Positions 23,284 through 35,200 of a stretch of DNA of 64,000 bases are shown one piece after another. The first letter of the stretch is position 1, and the number at the start of each line of letters is the position of its first letter. The stretch is from Mycocentrospora acerina. Lineage: Eukaryota; Ascomycota; Dothideomycetes; Pleosporales. The DNA lies in the NCBI GenBank assembly GCA_022701365.1, contig JAKUHH010000091.1, positions 248,001-312,000 of the forward strand, read 5' to 3'. The notes beneath the pieces are model-generated. The model was not told the DNA's origin. It made no database searches and saw nothing but the letters and a program-made list of their open reading frames with translations. The position numbers and the translations under genes were made by a program.

Positions 23284-24211
23284 ATGGTGAGAACTATGTT
23301 AACGATTCTATCAGTAATGATATAACTGATGTGATATAGAGACTTAGTTTAGGGACGACCGGATTCTTGGTTATCATGGCTGTAATGCCAGTGATGGCCT
23401 CTCCCATCACGGCAGAAGTCATTGCTTCGTCTGGAGCGTCTCCTACTTCCAAGAGTGAACTTCCTATCTCACGAGCTTCACCTGGTCTCCAAGATATGGA
23501 TCTTGATGAAGCGATCGAGAAAGGGCTCGTCCCTAGAACCTGGAATGTTACAAAAATCGCTGTTCCTGAAGACTTGACTTCTCTTCAGAAGCGACAATGG
23601 ACTAGTCAATGGGAATGTAGCCTTTACAGTGGCGGTATGTACTTTTACTACTTATTTGATGTTTCTCCTGATAGCTCAAAATTGAGATTGTTGAGGTACA
23701 ATGTCAGCTACAGATTGGTGCTAATCGTTTATTGGTGTGTAGGACCAGGGTTTGGCGCACTGAAACGTCAACAGGAATTATTTGGGCAGTAAGTTCTTAT
23801 CCTTCACCAAAAAATTTATATCACGCTTCTTCCACTTTATGGGTGAAGCAATGTCAAATTTATGTGTGCTAATCAGAGAAGATTTTTTTGGAAGAGGGTC
23901 AATTACTCTACAACCCTCAAGATGTTTGATAGCTCGGTGTTATTATGTTTATTTTGGTATGTCACAGGCCGCTATTAGACTTCACCTATAAAAAGTTTAC
24001 TTCTGACACTGCAATAGCTTTTTGTAACTTTTCCTCGACTACTCGAAGAGAGGTCGATTATGCTCGCGACCGGATTTGGGAAAAAGACCCAGGTAACTCA
24101 GACGAATGTATTAGCTATATGAGCGACCCTTATATTGGCTATATGTTTGGGTCAGACGGTGTCGCTCCGTATTTCAGTTTGAATCGGGATAATGTTCAAC
24201 GCTACTGCTAA
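23284..24211 (+). CDS. Candidate small secreted protein with Kex2-type propeptide
   Basis: Four exons: 23284-23286, 23340-23634, 23743-23788 and 23968-24211, giving 195 residues. The first exon is only the ATG; the introns all have GT...AG ends (GTGAGA, GTATGT, GTAAGT donors). Residues 2-22 form a typical signal peptide: a basic start, a hydrophobic core and A-S-P at the likely cleavage site. A cysteine-free stretch follows, up to a dibasic K-R at 85-86, a likely kexin site. The mature part has four cysteines (94, 134, 162, 195), the last being the final residue, so two disulphides are possible. A second K-R lies at 107-108. I recognise no family. Size, secretion signal, propeptide and AT-rich setting fit a fungal effector-like protein, but that role is inferred only. 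Confidence 0.7.
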
Positions 24212-24890
24212 GTCTAAGGTTAACAACGAGCTTGAACGATGCTAGAAGAAGGCTGTTGCGATCTAGAAGAACGAACGGTCAGCGAAGCTGCAGTCACTAC
24301 TTTCCGTGCTCCTAGATACACATTGGCAGCCCAACAACAGCTATGTCGCAATCAAGTAGCATGATCAAGTGGCTCATGGCGAGCACCTATCGAATGACCC
24401 GTATGGTACTTATGGAAATACCATGTCATTTATTACATAGCAATTTTAATTTGCTTACGGAAACGTTCTGGCAATCAGGTGTTTGATAGTATTTAAGCTA
24501 ATTCTAAGCCAATTCATTTCAAATGTGCCATAGATACTTCACGTCGGTAGCATTCTTCTTTTAGCCTAACCTAGTCGTGCTCTAAGAATTCAATCTGACC
24601 TAAAGCAACTTAGTTTTGACCGGAATATATGCAATCACCATAATCACGAACTTGAAATAAATCTCAGCAAGAATCCGACATGATTGTGCCAAGAATTAGC
24701 TTTCTTATGCCATTTCCGAACAGTGAGCATCTCATCTTTCATATCGCATTTATTGAATACCGTTAGATCGCCTTCTGTAAGATACTGATTTATCTCAATT
24801 TCTTTTGGTCGATTTAAACTTGGAGATGCGGTTGAGTATGTTAAAATATAAGCAGACCATCATGTCATGCAATCTAACTGCTTATATAAT

Positions 24891-24979
24891 CTTGTGTATA
24901 TATCTGTTCTCTCTATTAGAACCCCTAATCTTTTAGCAATCACTCTCAAATGAATCTAATTGCTACGTTTAATTCAACA
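24891..24979. repeat. Dispersed repeat, copy 2 (partner at 17462)
   Basis: See the copy at 17462; same blocks in the same order and orientation, with imperfect identity. Confidence 0.55.
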
Positions 24980-26920
24980 GGATATGCCAGAAAAGTTACT
25001 AAGAAACAAAACTAACTTCTTTGCGTGGTAAGTTCAGTTACCAACTTTTATTCGCCACAGATATGATAGGGTGGACTCCAATCCATTTATCTAGAAGTCT
25101 GCTTTTTTTTATGGACTAGTCGCAGTACGTACGCTTGGATGGCTTTGGAACAATCAGTGTTTTATCTCTGCTGGGATCTAGACAGAAAATGTGCTTCTCC
25201 GCAGTAGTGGGATGAATACGGGTCGTAGAATCTGGTTTTGTGGAGACAAATGTATTGTAATTACCTCTGAAAGCTTTAGCTTTAAAGGAATACATTGTAA
25301 GTTCTATCGCTTCTTATAAGCAGCCAACTTCTATCGCCTGTCCAAAAGAGTGCCTTCTTTGTCAGAAAGCTCATCATTGGAAATATTTCTTCGTGGAGGC
25401 TATCATTTTCTAAATCAGGAGGTTCAAAAGTAGAATTTTTAGCTTCATTCAGAGGTCTGTGCCGCTTCAAATCAATCCTGGTTCCTACATTTTCAAGCTT
25501 ATTCGCTGTGACATAGTTTGGGGTTGGGATTGGAGAATATGCAAGCCTTTGATGTAACATCTTAAAAGTCTATGCCCTTGTATGTTCTTCTAGTCTGATA
25601 ACGGAGCACATCCCATGAACTTCGGTACGTTTCAAACCCCTTTAAAGGAAAGTCGCGGGATCGCATTGGCAGGCAATGCTGCGATGTGATCATAACATCT
25701 GCGGAAGGAGTGACTTTTGTCAAACTGAAAATCTGAGGAATTTAAGATAAATACCCACGCTAGATATGAGAGTACTTATGTACACTGTAGGTTTGTTCGC
25801 CAACGTATTTGGAGAACCACATGGTGGTAGTGTGAAAGAAAGGCTTCAAATTCTTTGCAACTTTGGAGAGTCAGATTCAATGTCACTGCATTTGAGACAT
25901 AAGAAATATCCTAAATTCTTGAAAGACTTGAAATGATAAGAATCGAATCTGGGAAGTGACTATTATTGACGATGCGAAAGTATTCAGAAAGAATAAACAC
26001 AGTCAAAGACATATCACTGGACATTAAGATGACATGTTCTCGGCTTCGAATGAAATTTCACTTTAAGCAAATCTTATGCAGATCCCATGCATCATTTTAT
26101 ATTCTATAGGTTCTGTATCCTTTACCGCAACTACAACGGATTATTCTTGTCATACAATCTTGTTCTGTGCCAAGTCTGTGTCACAAGCACACCCACCAAG
26201 CGTGTTCACACATTCCCACCATAATTGTAACATTTCGTCTCTACTAAGCATGGTACTGACGGGAGTTGACTTCTTTTCTCATTAGAGTTGACGAGTAACG
26301 ATACTTCACCTGTGAATAGTGAGCATGTTGTACGAGGTCTTGAAATTACGCCAAGAGCAGTATTGATCACCGTTTGAGTGCTAGATAGTCATCGCACGGT
26401 TGAAAATCGGCCTTTACATAGTACTATATCTCATCGAATTCCAACAAAACTGCTTCGGGACGAAGTTATGAGTGGTAGACTTTAAACAACATCATCAGAA
26501 GTATGTTTTCGTTGATTGACTGCTAGCATCAGTTCCCAAGTTTCTTGGTTGGTTATCGTGAAATTGGCGGTGAGTGTAGAAATGTACTACACCAGAGACC
26601 TTTTCCCGCTATGTGTGCCTTCCCGTCATACCTGTTCATCCGGATTTTTTGCCGTGAATTAACAGCAGTTCTTACGTTATAACATCATATCAGAGCCTTA
26701 CATTAGGATTACAATTTCATTCACTGCATAGAAAGACCAAGCTTAACCATGACCACCTGATCAAGTCTCTTTCACTCATGCAGTTTGCAAATTATCGAAC
26801 CCTTCTCGTCACTTCGATCCTTCGGTTCTTGATTATCTCGTCTTTCACTCACCGCCTGATTATCTGTCCAACTTCACTCCAACAACCGGTGGGGTGCCAT
26901 TAAAATCTTGGCAGAGAGCC

Positions 26921-26926
26921 TATAAA
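26921..26926 (+). promoter_or_regulatory. TATA box of paralogue A
   Basis: TATAAA lies 205 bp upstream of the ATG at 27126 and is followed by a CT-rich leader of the kind fungal genes often use for transcription start. Confidence 0.5.
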
Positions 26927-27125
26927 GGCTCCAACCCCAACTTTACTTTGTTTTCGTTGACTCTCATTCCTTGCTCACTCTCTCTTCTTCGGTCGCCATT
27001 GCATCAACTGTGTTGAAGACTAGCCCTTCTCTTGATCACTGCTGTCTTGTCTCTCTGAGTATACTGTAGGCCGTATTCCCATCCAAGTACACTATCTCAT
27101 CTTGCTCAACACTGCCCAGGACAAT

Positions 27126-27803
27126 ATGACGGACCCACAGCCTGGAAGACCCTGCGAACTTCAATATGAAGCCGCCAAGAAGCTGTTTCACGAGGGCAAA
27201 TTCGAAGAATGCATTGCGGCGACCAAATCCAACTTGACGTAAGCACACTCCCTTCTGATGCATCTTGTACCGGGCCGCAGCTGAGTTTTCAGTGATCGTA
27301 CCCTGCCACCCTACTATTCCATCAAGAACTACATCCTCCTGACTGCCGCTTTGGACGACTGGGATGATGCAGATTGCTACAGACTTGCTGCTGAACAGAT
27401 TTACCGCAACTGTCTCATCAAGGCTGAGGAAATAGAAGATGAAAACTCTCTTGAAGGACTTGCATCAATTCGAAGAGAGCTCGATCAACTAAGGCTACTT
27501 CGGCTCGAGGACCTCACCGGCCTCACTGCAGAGGAGATAGCTGATACCAGTCCCTCACACCTCGAAGTCAACGCGACAGCAGACTCCATGACAGATTCGG
27601 AAGTTTACAATTCAGATGACTGGTTCGAGGATGCGGAGGCAGAGATCGAAATCGAAACCAAAGAAGACAACATGCAGCCTCCTTCTTCCACTATGCACGA
27701 GGTTGCAACTGCGATACAAGCGCCTTCCACGGACATCATTCCGCCTACTGGAGGCGGTCAGTCATCGGCCCAGACCGATTCAGCAAAGGACTCTCGCGAG
27801 TGA
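27126..27803 (+). CDS. TPR-like lineage-specific family, paralogue A
   Basis: Exon 1 is 27126-27238 (113 nt) and exon 2 is 27293-27803. The phase-2 intron has GTAAGC and CAG ends; the product is 207 residues. The first 90 residues look alpha-helical and TPR-like, with K-K-L-F-H-E-G-K-F-E-E-C-I and T-L-P-P-Y-Y-S-I-K-N-Y-I-L-L-T-A-A-L-D-D-W-D-D-A-D. Then comes an R-R-E-L-D-Q-L stretch ending in L-E-D-L-T-G-L-T, and an acidic low-complexity region. A conserved D-I-I-P-P-T-G-G-G box lies near the end. Two paralogues lie at 29.7 and 46.5 kb. Compared with paralogue B, this copy lacks about 40 residues between the P-P-T-G-G box and the common D-S-x-E end. Function unknown. Confidence 0.75.
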
Positions 27804-28429
27804 GTATATAATGAGATCTCTCTGTATCCTTGAATAATACGCATGATGTAAGTCTTATCATAGGTATTGAGGTTGAAGGACTTCATAGGTAGTGCATGGC
27901 TGACAAGATCAGGTTGACTTGAGGAGCCTTTGGTCATCACCGTATGCAATCGCGTCGAGGATCTTTGTTCATGGGTTGTGATGAACATACTTTTGACGGC
28001 GGGTATTGGGAGTTTATTGGAACGATGGCACACTACGTATATTCGTACCGCGCTGTCAGCTCAACTTTGATAGACTATGTTTGCTGAAATTCTATTCATT
28101 GCATCCTGATTTCTTTCCCAGAGTGATGTGTATGGTACGCCATAATTCTAGTGATGATTGTTCACAATACACTTTTTCAAATTTAGTTCCACTTAGTATT
28201 TCCAGTAGGCGGGGCATACCGAAATGGGTTTCGACATGACCACATTTGCTGTTAGGTATTTGCGCAATCAAAGTATCGAATATGGGAGTTCCTTGCTGAC
28301 CAGTCAGCCGATGCCTCCAGTATCCCGTTACTTGCTAACAGCATTCTAAACTTTACTTTACAAATGGAAATTGGTTAATTTTACGATTAGAGTTTAATAA
28401 AATCGTGATTTGCTGAGTTGAGTATGTGG
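27804..28429. other. Spacer downstream of paralogue A
   Basis: No gene or repeat recognised. Confidence 0.4.
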
Positions 28430-28820
28430 TGTGGGTATGTAAATAGCTCGCATGCGTACTTACTTTCTCTGACCAAAAGAAGCTACAAAGCAAATTCAAC
28501 TCCAACTTATTCCAAAGCACAAAGTGAGATTGCTTATCGCCGTCCTGAAATTTATTTTTCAGGACCTTGAAAGTATAACTCTTCGTGCCAGTCGTAATAT
28601 TCCATTATCTATTGCTTGTTCTTGAAGTGGCCTGCCATGACTCCACGCGATGGCAAAGAAGATCAATGGAATGCACATAGTGTGCTAATGCTATTAGCAA
28701 CGTTTCCAAGGATGACAGGGCTCAATGCGTCTCTACAGACCGAAGAAACAAGGAAGGAAGCGCCGCACTTGGTATAGCGACCGAGTCTGCGTCTGCAAAA
28801 AGCTAGGAGAAATCAATTAA
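28430..28820 (-). pseudogene. Decayed partial copy of the FucP-like transporter gene
   Basis: This region aligns with about 36795-37330, the 3' end and downstream flank of the MFS gene. Translated on the minus strand it reads L-G-R-Y-T-K-C-G-A-S-F-L-V-S-S-V-C and P-V-I-L-G-N-V-A-N-S-I, against L-G-R-H-T-K-R-G-A-S-F-L-V-S-S-V-C and P-V-I-L-G-N-V-A-D-S-I. Most differences are transitions, several of them GG to AG. A small deletion then breaks the frame, and most of the last exon is missing. The final ACAAGCAATAG is kept. The copy retains the intron acceptor in front of this exon, so it is a genomic rather than a fully processed copy. Confidence 0.82.
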
Positions 28821-28860
28821 AAAGACTGAAATTTAAATCACAGTGTTAAAGCACGCACGT

Positions 28861-28943
28861 CATCAGCTTTGCATCATATACTCCTCCCTTTTCCTACATA
28901 CAACGCATTCCGTCCATTTGATAACACAGAATACTAACTTTAG
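28861..28943. repeat. Dispersed repeat, copy 2 (partner at 21138)
   Basis: See the copy at 21138. This one directly follows the decayed transporter fragment and is more AT-rich. Confidence 0.6.
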
Positions 28944-29686
28944 CAATTTCAGTGGAGATACTGCGAGACTCGACATGGATTGAGTGGTGCTACTGCGACT
29001 GAAGATGGGTAAGGCTGGACTAGTTTCAGTCACATAATAAACCAACCAACCAAACACATACTACCGAATACGATATTATGGTCGCTGTGTTGTACGCTAA
29101 GATATTTCTCGTGAAGGAAGACAAAACTGATTGGCAGCATACGTGTACGTGTAACCTGTAGCAATCGAACTCAGCTATGCTAGTAGTACAATAGTAGAGG
29201 CAGTATGGTCTTTGTATATAAATTTTGTGGCCACTAGGATGCATCTGGTTGAGGTGATGAGTTGGTGAACATGCCATGTGGAACCACATATTAACGAACT
29301 CGGTGCGTGGTAATGAATCTAATGATTAGTTGTCGACGTGAAGTATCAGATCACTATTGGTATGACGTGGAAGCAGCAAGGAAGGATTCACAACTTTTAT
29401 GAACATTATAATTCGTATCCGAAATTGAGATGTAGAGGTCTTCATTTTATCATCGCCTCAAGGATTTCTCTCACAGAATCTCTATAGAAGATATCCAACC
29501 ATATCACAAGACCCAAAATCCCGGCAACAATCGTATAATGTGATGGCTGGGGCCTCGTTATAATTGTCGAGCCAACCTGATATTGTCAATCACCCGCCAT
29601 CTATGAAATCCTTCAATCTCAGCATACATGGACAAGACATACCTTAAACCAATCATTGACGAGAGAAGAGGGATGTAGCCAAATGC
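28944..29686. other. Spacer before paralogue B
   Basis: No supported gene. It is the 3' side of the minus-strand gene at 29687. Confidence 0.4.
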
Positions 29687-30562
29687 TCACTCGTGAGAGT
29701 CTTTCTTTTGGTTGCCTTCGAGTTGCTTACTGGCCTTCGGTGCCCAGTCGATATCTAAGACGCTGGCGCGTAGCTCAGCTCCATGTCCCCTCGACTTTGA
29801 GAATTGTTGAGCATGGTACGCTCCACCCTTGTTGAACTTGAAGCTTTTCTTACGAGTAATCTTCTTCATCGAGCCAACTGGGACTGATGGCTGACTACCT
29901 CCAGTGGGTGGGATGATATTTAGTGAAGGCGTTTGGGAAATGCCAGCAGCGGTACTCTCAATTGCTAGGTGGGTTAAAGGCAGAATCGTTTCTGCTTCGA
30001 TTTCGAGTTCATTCTCTGCTTCGGCGACTGCTTCGGCATCTTCAAAGTCGATGCCACTTACGTCTTCCATATCCATCTCTGCCAAGGCTACATCTACATG
30101 CTCCATGTCCACGTCGTCGTCATCAGGAGCGTCTCTCTCATGTCTGGTCATTCCAGTAAGATCCTCTAACCTGAACTCATTCAACTCATCTAATTCTCTT
30201 CGCAAATACACCAGAGCTTCTAGAGAGTTCGTGTCTCTTTTTCGTTGGGCCTCATGCTTGCTTGTGAGATAGCCTTGCTCAGCTGCACGTCTCCAGTATT
30301 CTGCGTCATCCCAACTGTCGAGAGCGCAGGCGATCAGAATGCAAGTCTTGATATGGTAGTAGGGGGGAAGAGTAGGGTCGCTGAGATGTTAGTGAACTCC
30401 ATACAAAGAATGACCAAAGGCGATCTGAGATAAAAGCTAGGATGCTTACCTTAGGTTGTATTTCGCTGAAGCAATGCACTCTTCAAGTTTACCATTATCA
30501 AACAATTTCCCAACATCCTCATACTGTTGCTGATAGAGACTTTTAGGCATAAGGTTTTCCAT
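29687..30562 (-). CDS. TPR-like lineage-specific family, paralogue B
   Basis: Exon 1 is 30562-30450 (113 nt, exactly as in A and C) and exon 2 is 30380-29687. The 69-nt phase-2 intron has GTAAGC and CAG ends; the product is 268 residues. It has K-L-F-D-N-G-K-L-E-E-C-I, then D-P-T-L-P-P-Y-Y-H-I-K and C-A-L-D-S-W-D-D-A-E, R-R-E-L-D-E-L with L-E-D-L-T-G-M-T, an acidic D/E run and N-I-I-P-P-T-G-G-S. A basic tail follows (K-K-I-T-R-K-K-S-F-K-F) and could be a nuclear signal. This is the longest of the three and probably nearest the ancestral layout. Function unknown. Confidence 0.75.
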
Positions 30563-32220
30563 CGTTGACTGCAATGTACGCAAGAGATGAGAAAATAAAC
30601 CGTTGGTTGGTAGGGCGTCAGTATCAACTCTAGGCTTGATAAAGCAGAAGCGCAGAATGATGTTGTTCTGAAAGGGTGAAGCAGAAACCTGTTCAAGGTA
30701 TCAGATAATAAAAATTCGGTTTCGCGGCCAAGACATAAATCAGTTTGGGAATGGAATTTTTTTGCTAAATGACACGCGATAGAACTGCTGCCTATGCCAA
30801 GATTTGATTACTAGGTTCGGTTCTCTGTTTCCAGTGACCAATTAAGGCTCACCCTAAAGGCCCCTGATTAAGTCTTCATGTAGTACTGCATCGAGCGTAT
30901 CGATGTTACCTTTCATCCGTGAAACAAATTAGAAAAGTGGGTAAGAATGCCTTAGGATAACACAACTCACGGGTAGACACAACAGGTGGAAGGATACATG
31001 TAACGGGAAGATGTGTGATTCTCCCGAAATAGCATTAAATCAGTCACACCGCTTGGTTTAGAAGTAATTGTCGGAAACATACTTGGAAAGAAATTTAATG
31101 ATAGATAGCTGGACGGGTACATGCTTCTGACTGTCCTTTACCCGACTCACCGCTTCTTGCTTTGTAACAAATCACGACAACACGCCCGGGAAGATAATTC
31201 AATGTGTTCTGAATTAGGAAGTACTCCTGCGTTGAGCATTAAAATTTTAATTTGTTGCCACCGATTAATCGGGCGGCAATCAAGCTTGTTCTCGTGGGAC
31301 TCCCGAGAGGTTTCACGACATGCCCGCTACCAACAAGTGATAGACTGTCAGTTGTCAACTTCGCTAGGAAATGGCGTGGTACGGCTATCAGCATACCCAA
31401 TTTTTACAGAAAGCATGTCCTCGTGTTTTCGGTAAGAACATTTGATTGCACATGGTATGTGAGCTTGTTACACGAGTTTTCAACACTGAGTGGATCTGCG
31501 CGACGAGCGAAGCGTCTTCGTGACGGTAGTACGGAATGTGAAAAAAGTTAGAAGCACACTGTTTGCGTAGGGAATTTACGAGAATGAAGCTTGTGCAACG
31601 ACTGTTTGACAATTTGATCCATCCGTAAGTGAAAAATGATAATCTCTCAGAAATAATAGACCAACTTGCCACATTCCATCTATGCTATAAACACTCGCAT
31701 GGAATGCTCTAAATCTCTTTCAAATCAAGCTCCCTGTCATATATACATCTGGAATTTTGAGTTGCCTTCTATTGAATCTGACGTTACAACAAAAGACTGG
31801 CTGCCTAAGCTTGCAGCCATTGCGAAGGCACACAGGTACAGAACTAGTACCAAGTCCCATCAACATCTCAGTTAGCGATTTTGATCGTGGATTTCTATCT
31901 ACAAACGTAAGCTGACTGTTACCTTTTCATTGTTATCTCCTGCAAATTTTAAAGCTGACAATGGTACTTGGTGTGCAGGCCAACCAAGCACATTCAGTAG
32001 TTGGCGTTGAAGTGTAATTTTGGCTGTTCGAATATTTTTCGTTGTATTTGAGTTCACAAAAGACATGCTTCTCGATTAGCTGTACTGCACCGAGGTACTG
32101 CAAGCTTCTCATCACCTTTCTTGTATGGTATTTTGATATTATTCGAAGTGAAACACAGGTACTGAACTAGATAGGCTTTGAAACACCTTGAAATCCAGTA
32201 TCTTCGGTACAGTAGTCGAC
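30563..32220. other. Intergenic between paralogue B and the 1238-residue protein gene
   Basis: No intact gene. An open stretch at 31666-31875 on the plus strand reads H-I-Y-I-W-N-F-E-L-P, reminiscent of R-I-Y-V-W-N-D-K-L-P in the gene downstream. It may be a short relic. Confidence 0.4.
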
Positions 32221-35200
32221 ATGTAAGTTCCCTTCGTAATAAGTTCTTTTTTCAAACATGCGATTAACATCTCATTTAGGAGCTCAACACTGGCTCGCTC
32301 AAAACGACGCAGACGTGCTCCTAAAGACGATTCTTCTGTGTCAGACTTCCAACCCGACAACGATGAGCATCCCACTGAAGATGATATGCCTTCCGAAGAT
32401 GGAATACTCACCGAACACGATCCCCTTACCGAACACGAATCTCCTACTGTCTCAAGTGTACGAACGACACGAGCTTCTTCAAAACTGGCGAAACCTTTGA
32501 AGAAGAAGCAAAGACGGGTAAACCAGGAATCCGATCCAATCCTCGATGTCGCATCGGTATCACAAGCACAAAAGCCATCCGCGTGGGCATCAATTCGGCT
32601 TGTGGGTTCCAAAGACACAACGCTAGTCAATAAATGGATGAAGGCTCGAGATACGCTCTCAATCAAGCAGCATGTGGAACCTACGATGCTCAATCTCTTG
32701 AATACCCAAGTCACACCTCTCGGTGATCTTCCAGATATTTCTGGTCGCGATTTCAAGTATACAGTTAAACTTGTGAATCTGGAAATCACATGGGATCCAG
32801 CACAAGACGATACATCACGTTGTCAAGGCCTCAAGGCTACAGAAGAAGCAGCGATCATCAATCAGCACGCCAAGTTTATCCGGACCTGGAGAATATACGT
32901 ATGGAATGACAAGCTTCCAAAAGACGAACAAAAGCAGCTTCGACTATTCCCTGAGATCAAGTTGTACAAGACGAAGACTATGTTGCAATGGGAGAAGCGA
33001 AAGAGAAACCCACCACCGGTACCGGCACCTCGTATGCAATATTTTCGTCGAGGTGGCCCATTGGATAACACTATATGTCCCACCTATCCAGATGCCTGCA
33101 AGGTTGCAGCAGAGGCTTGTAATCTTCTGAACAAATGTCCCTTGGATATTAGCCCAGAGCAGTTTCCAGATGAACTTGTGCTTGGTGCATACATACCCAG
33201 CTCCGGAACTCGTACCCTGATCGAATTGATGTCCTTGCGCGTACTGCGAGATGATTTCGATTTTCGAACTATTCGCCCTGTTTTTCGATCAGACGAACAG
33301 AGGCCAGGCGTTTATTGTCTGAGCCCACCAACCAAACTCTCACGACATGGAAAGATTACGAGATATCATTTTCTTGTCCCGAGTTTTACCACATATGATA
33401 CCGTTATGAATAAGAACAAATGGACTCGATTGTCAGTTGGAGATGAAATCTTCACACAAGAGGGCTTGGATAATCTTCCAGATGTGCCCAGTTGGTGGGG
33501 ATTCAGACCTGAAGAGCCGACGGACAAGAAACTTCTGAAGAAAGCCTCTCTTCCCTACCAAAGCATGATGAAGCTGATCATGTATTTTACATGGAAAGCA
33601 TTCGGTCATGTTGGAACTCGTGATGCTATCATGCTTGAACCTCGGAACATCGTCAACGACGCTAGAGCACGATTGTCACATCTCGGCGGACCTTTCAATG
33701 GGAAGTCACTATTCAGAATCGTTCCAAGCAGTGGCAAAATTAGAATATCACCCGCAGTAGCTGCGACAATATCTGGTTCTGTACCAGCTGTCTTTACGTA
33801 TATCTCCACTGCGGAACAGGCAATCGCCTTGCAGAGTGCATATGAGGTCTTCATGCAGAACAAAGGGGTACTTGCAATGTTGCAAGAGCTTTTTGTTACA
33901 GCGGACGAGCTTCGCCTCAAGAAATCCGTGCGGACAAAGCGCACTCATTGCAAGTGTGGAAGTGACAAACAGACGAGGAGTGAGCAAGCACACTATTGTA
34001 TGTTGTGTCTTAAATTGCAGATCTGTCTGTTGATGGACTGGACTAGCGATGATCGTCTGGTCTGTCTGTCTCATTTCAAAGATGGCCCACCTGAACCAGA
34101 TGTGTACTTCAAACGAAAAGTCGCAAAACGAGTTCACAACATCGAACGCCGAGCCACAATCGAGTTGCCTCTGTCGGAACGCCATGCAATTAAAAACTCT
34201 CTTTTCGAAAATTATGTTCTTGCGGACTCTAGGTTTCAAGATGCCTACAACGGCGAGCGTCCTGACGAACTCAACATCAAAGCACTTGGGATGTCAATTG
34301 ATGCTATATTTCCCCTGTGGAAGGCCAACGGGAGATTCTACGTACATCACTCAGGAAACGTTGGCTTGACACCCGAATTTCTGAATTTTCTCAAAGGCGA
34401 GGATCTTCCTATCGTATTAGCATCTGCTAAGGAAGCGGTTGAAGCGAGCGGCGACGGCATTTATCTTCCAGACCTTGAGCTTGCCTTTGATAACTACTCG
34501 AGAATTAGGCAAATGATTCCACGCTCAACAGACGGTAGAATAGAGGCTGCAGGAGTTGCCCCTGTAGGTTGGTGGCCACATTACAAAGACATGATGCTGT
34601 CTGGCATTTTTGATAACAGTCAGCCTTTGTACGATTACGAACCAATTTCTGTTCAGAACAAAGGATGTATTTTCTGGACCCGGAATGATATTATCAGAAT
34701 AGACAATATATGCAGGGAGATAGAGAGCAATCGTGTCTTCAACCCGAAAGGACTAAAATTACCACGAAGTCAGAGGTCACTGACAGGAGAGCCTTCCGTA
34801 CCATGGCTATGGAATCCAGAACATATGTTTGACGACCACGACTGGCAATACCTTACACTTCAGTTTTCTGATCGATTCCGGAGGATGGATGAGACATGTG
34901 ATTGGTCGAATGATCACGAAAACGAGTCAAGTCAGACTTTGTTCCTCGCTTGTGTTGTCATGTGGTTCCTCCGAGATGGAGGAAAGGACGAAATTCTTGG
35001 CCTCCGGATGACCGTTTTTGAGCGTCATCCTCTTAGATTCTCAATTGGTCGTGCCCTACATGTGGAGCCCGGATCGATCATGACCACTGGTTGGAGTACC
35101 AAGTAAGCATTCGAACTTCCAGCCTTCTCGTTAAAAATGTGACAAAGCTTATGTACTTAGAACCCCCAAATCTCTGAGCGAATACGATGATACGCGACGC

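Larger units (their letters stand above)
24212..27125. other. AT-rich intergenic region ahead of paralogue A
   Basis: No intact gene is seen. A dispersed-repeat copy lies at 24891-24979. A 92-codon minus-strand frame (25560-25282) matches nothing. The last 250 bp are less AT-rich and hold the promoter of the gene at 27126. Confidence 0.45.

Noticed and set aside
25282..25560. 92-codon minus-strand frame in AT-rich sequence
   Set aside because: Compared with the local paralogues and the large protein and found no similarity; no promoter or splice support.
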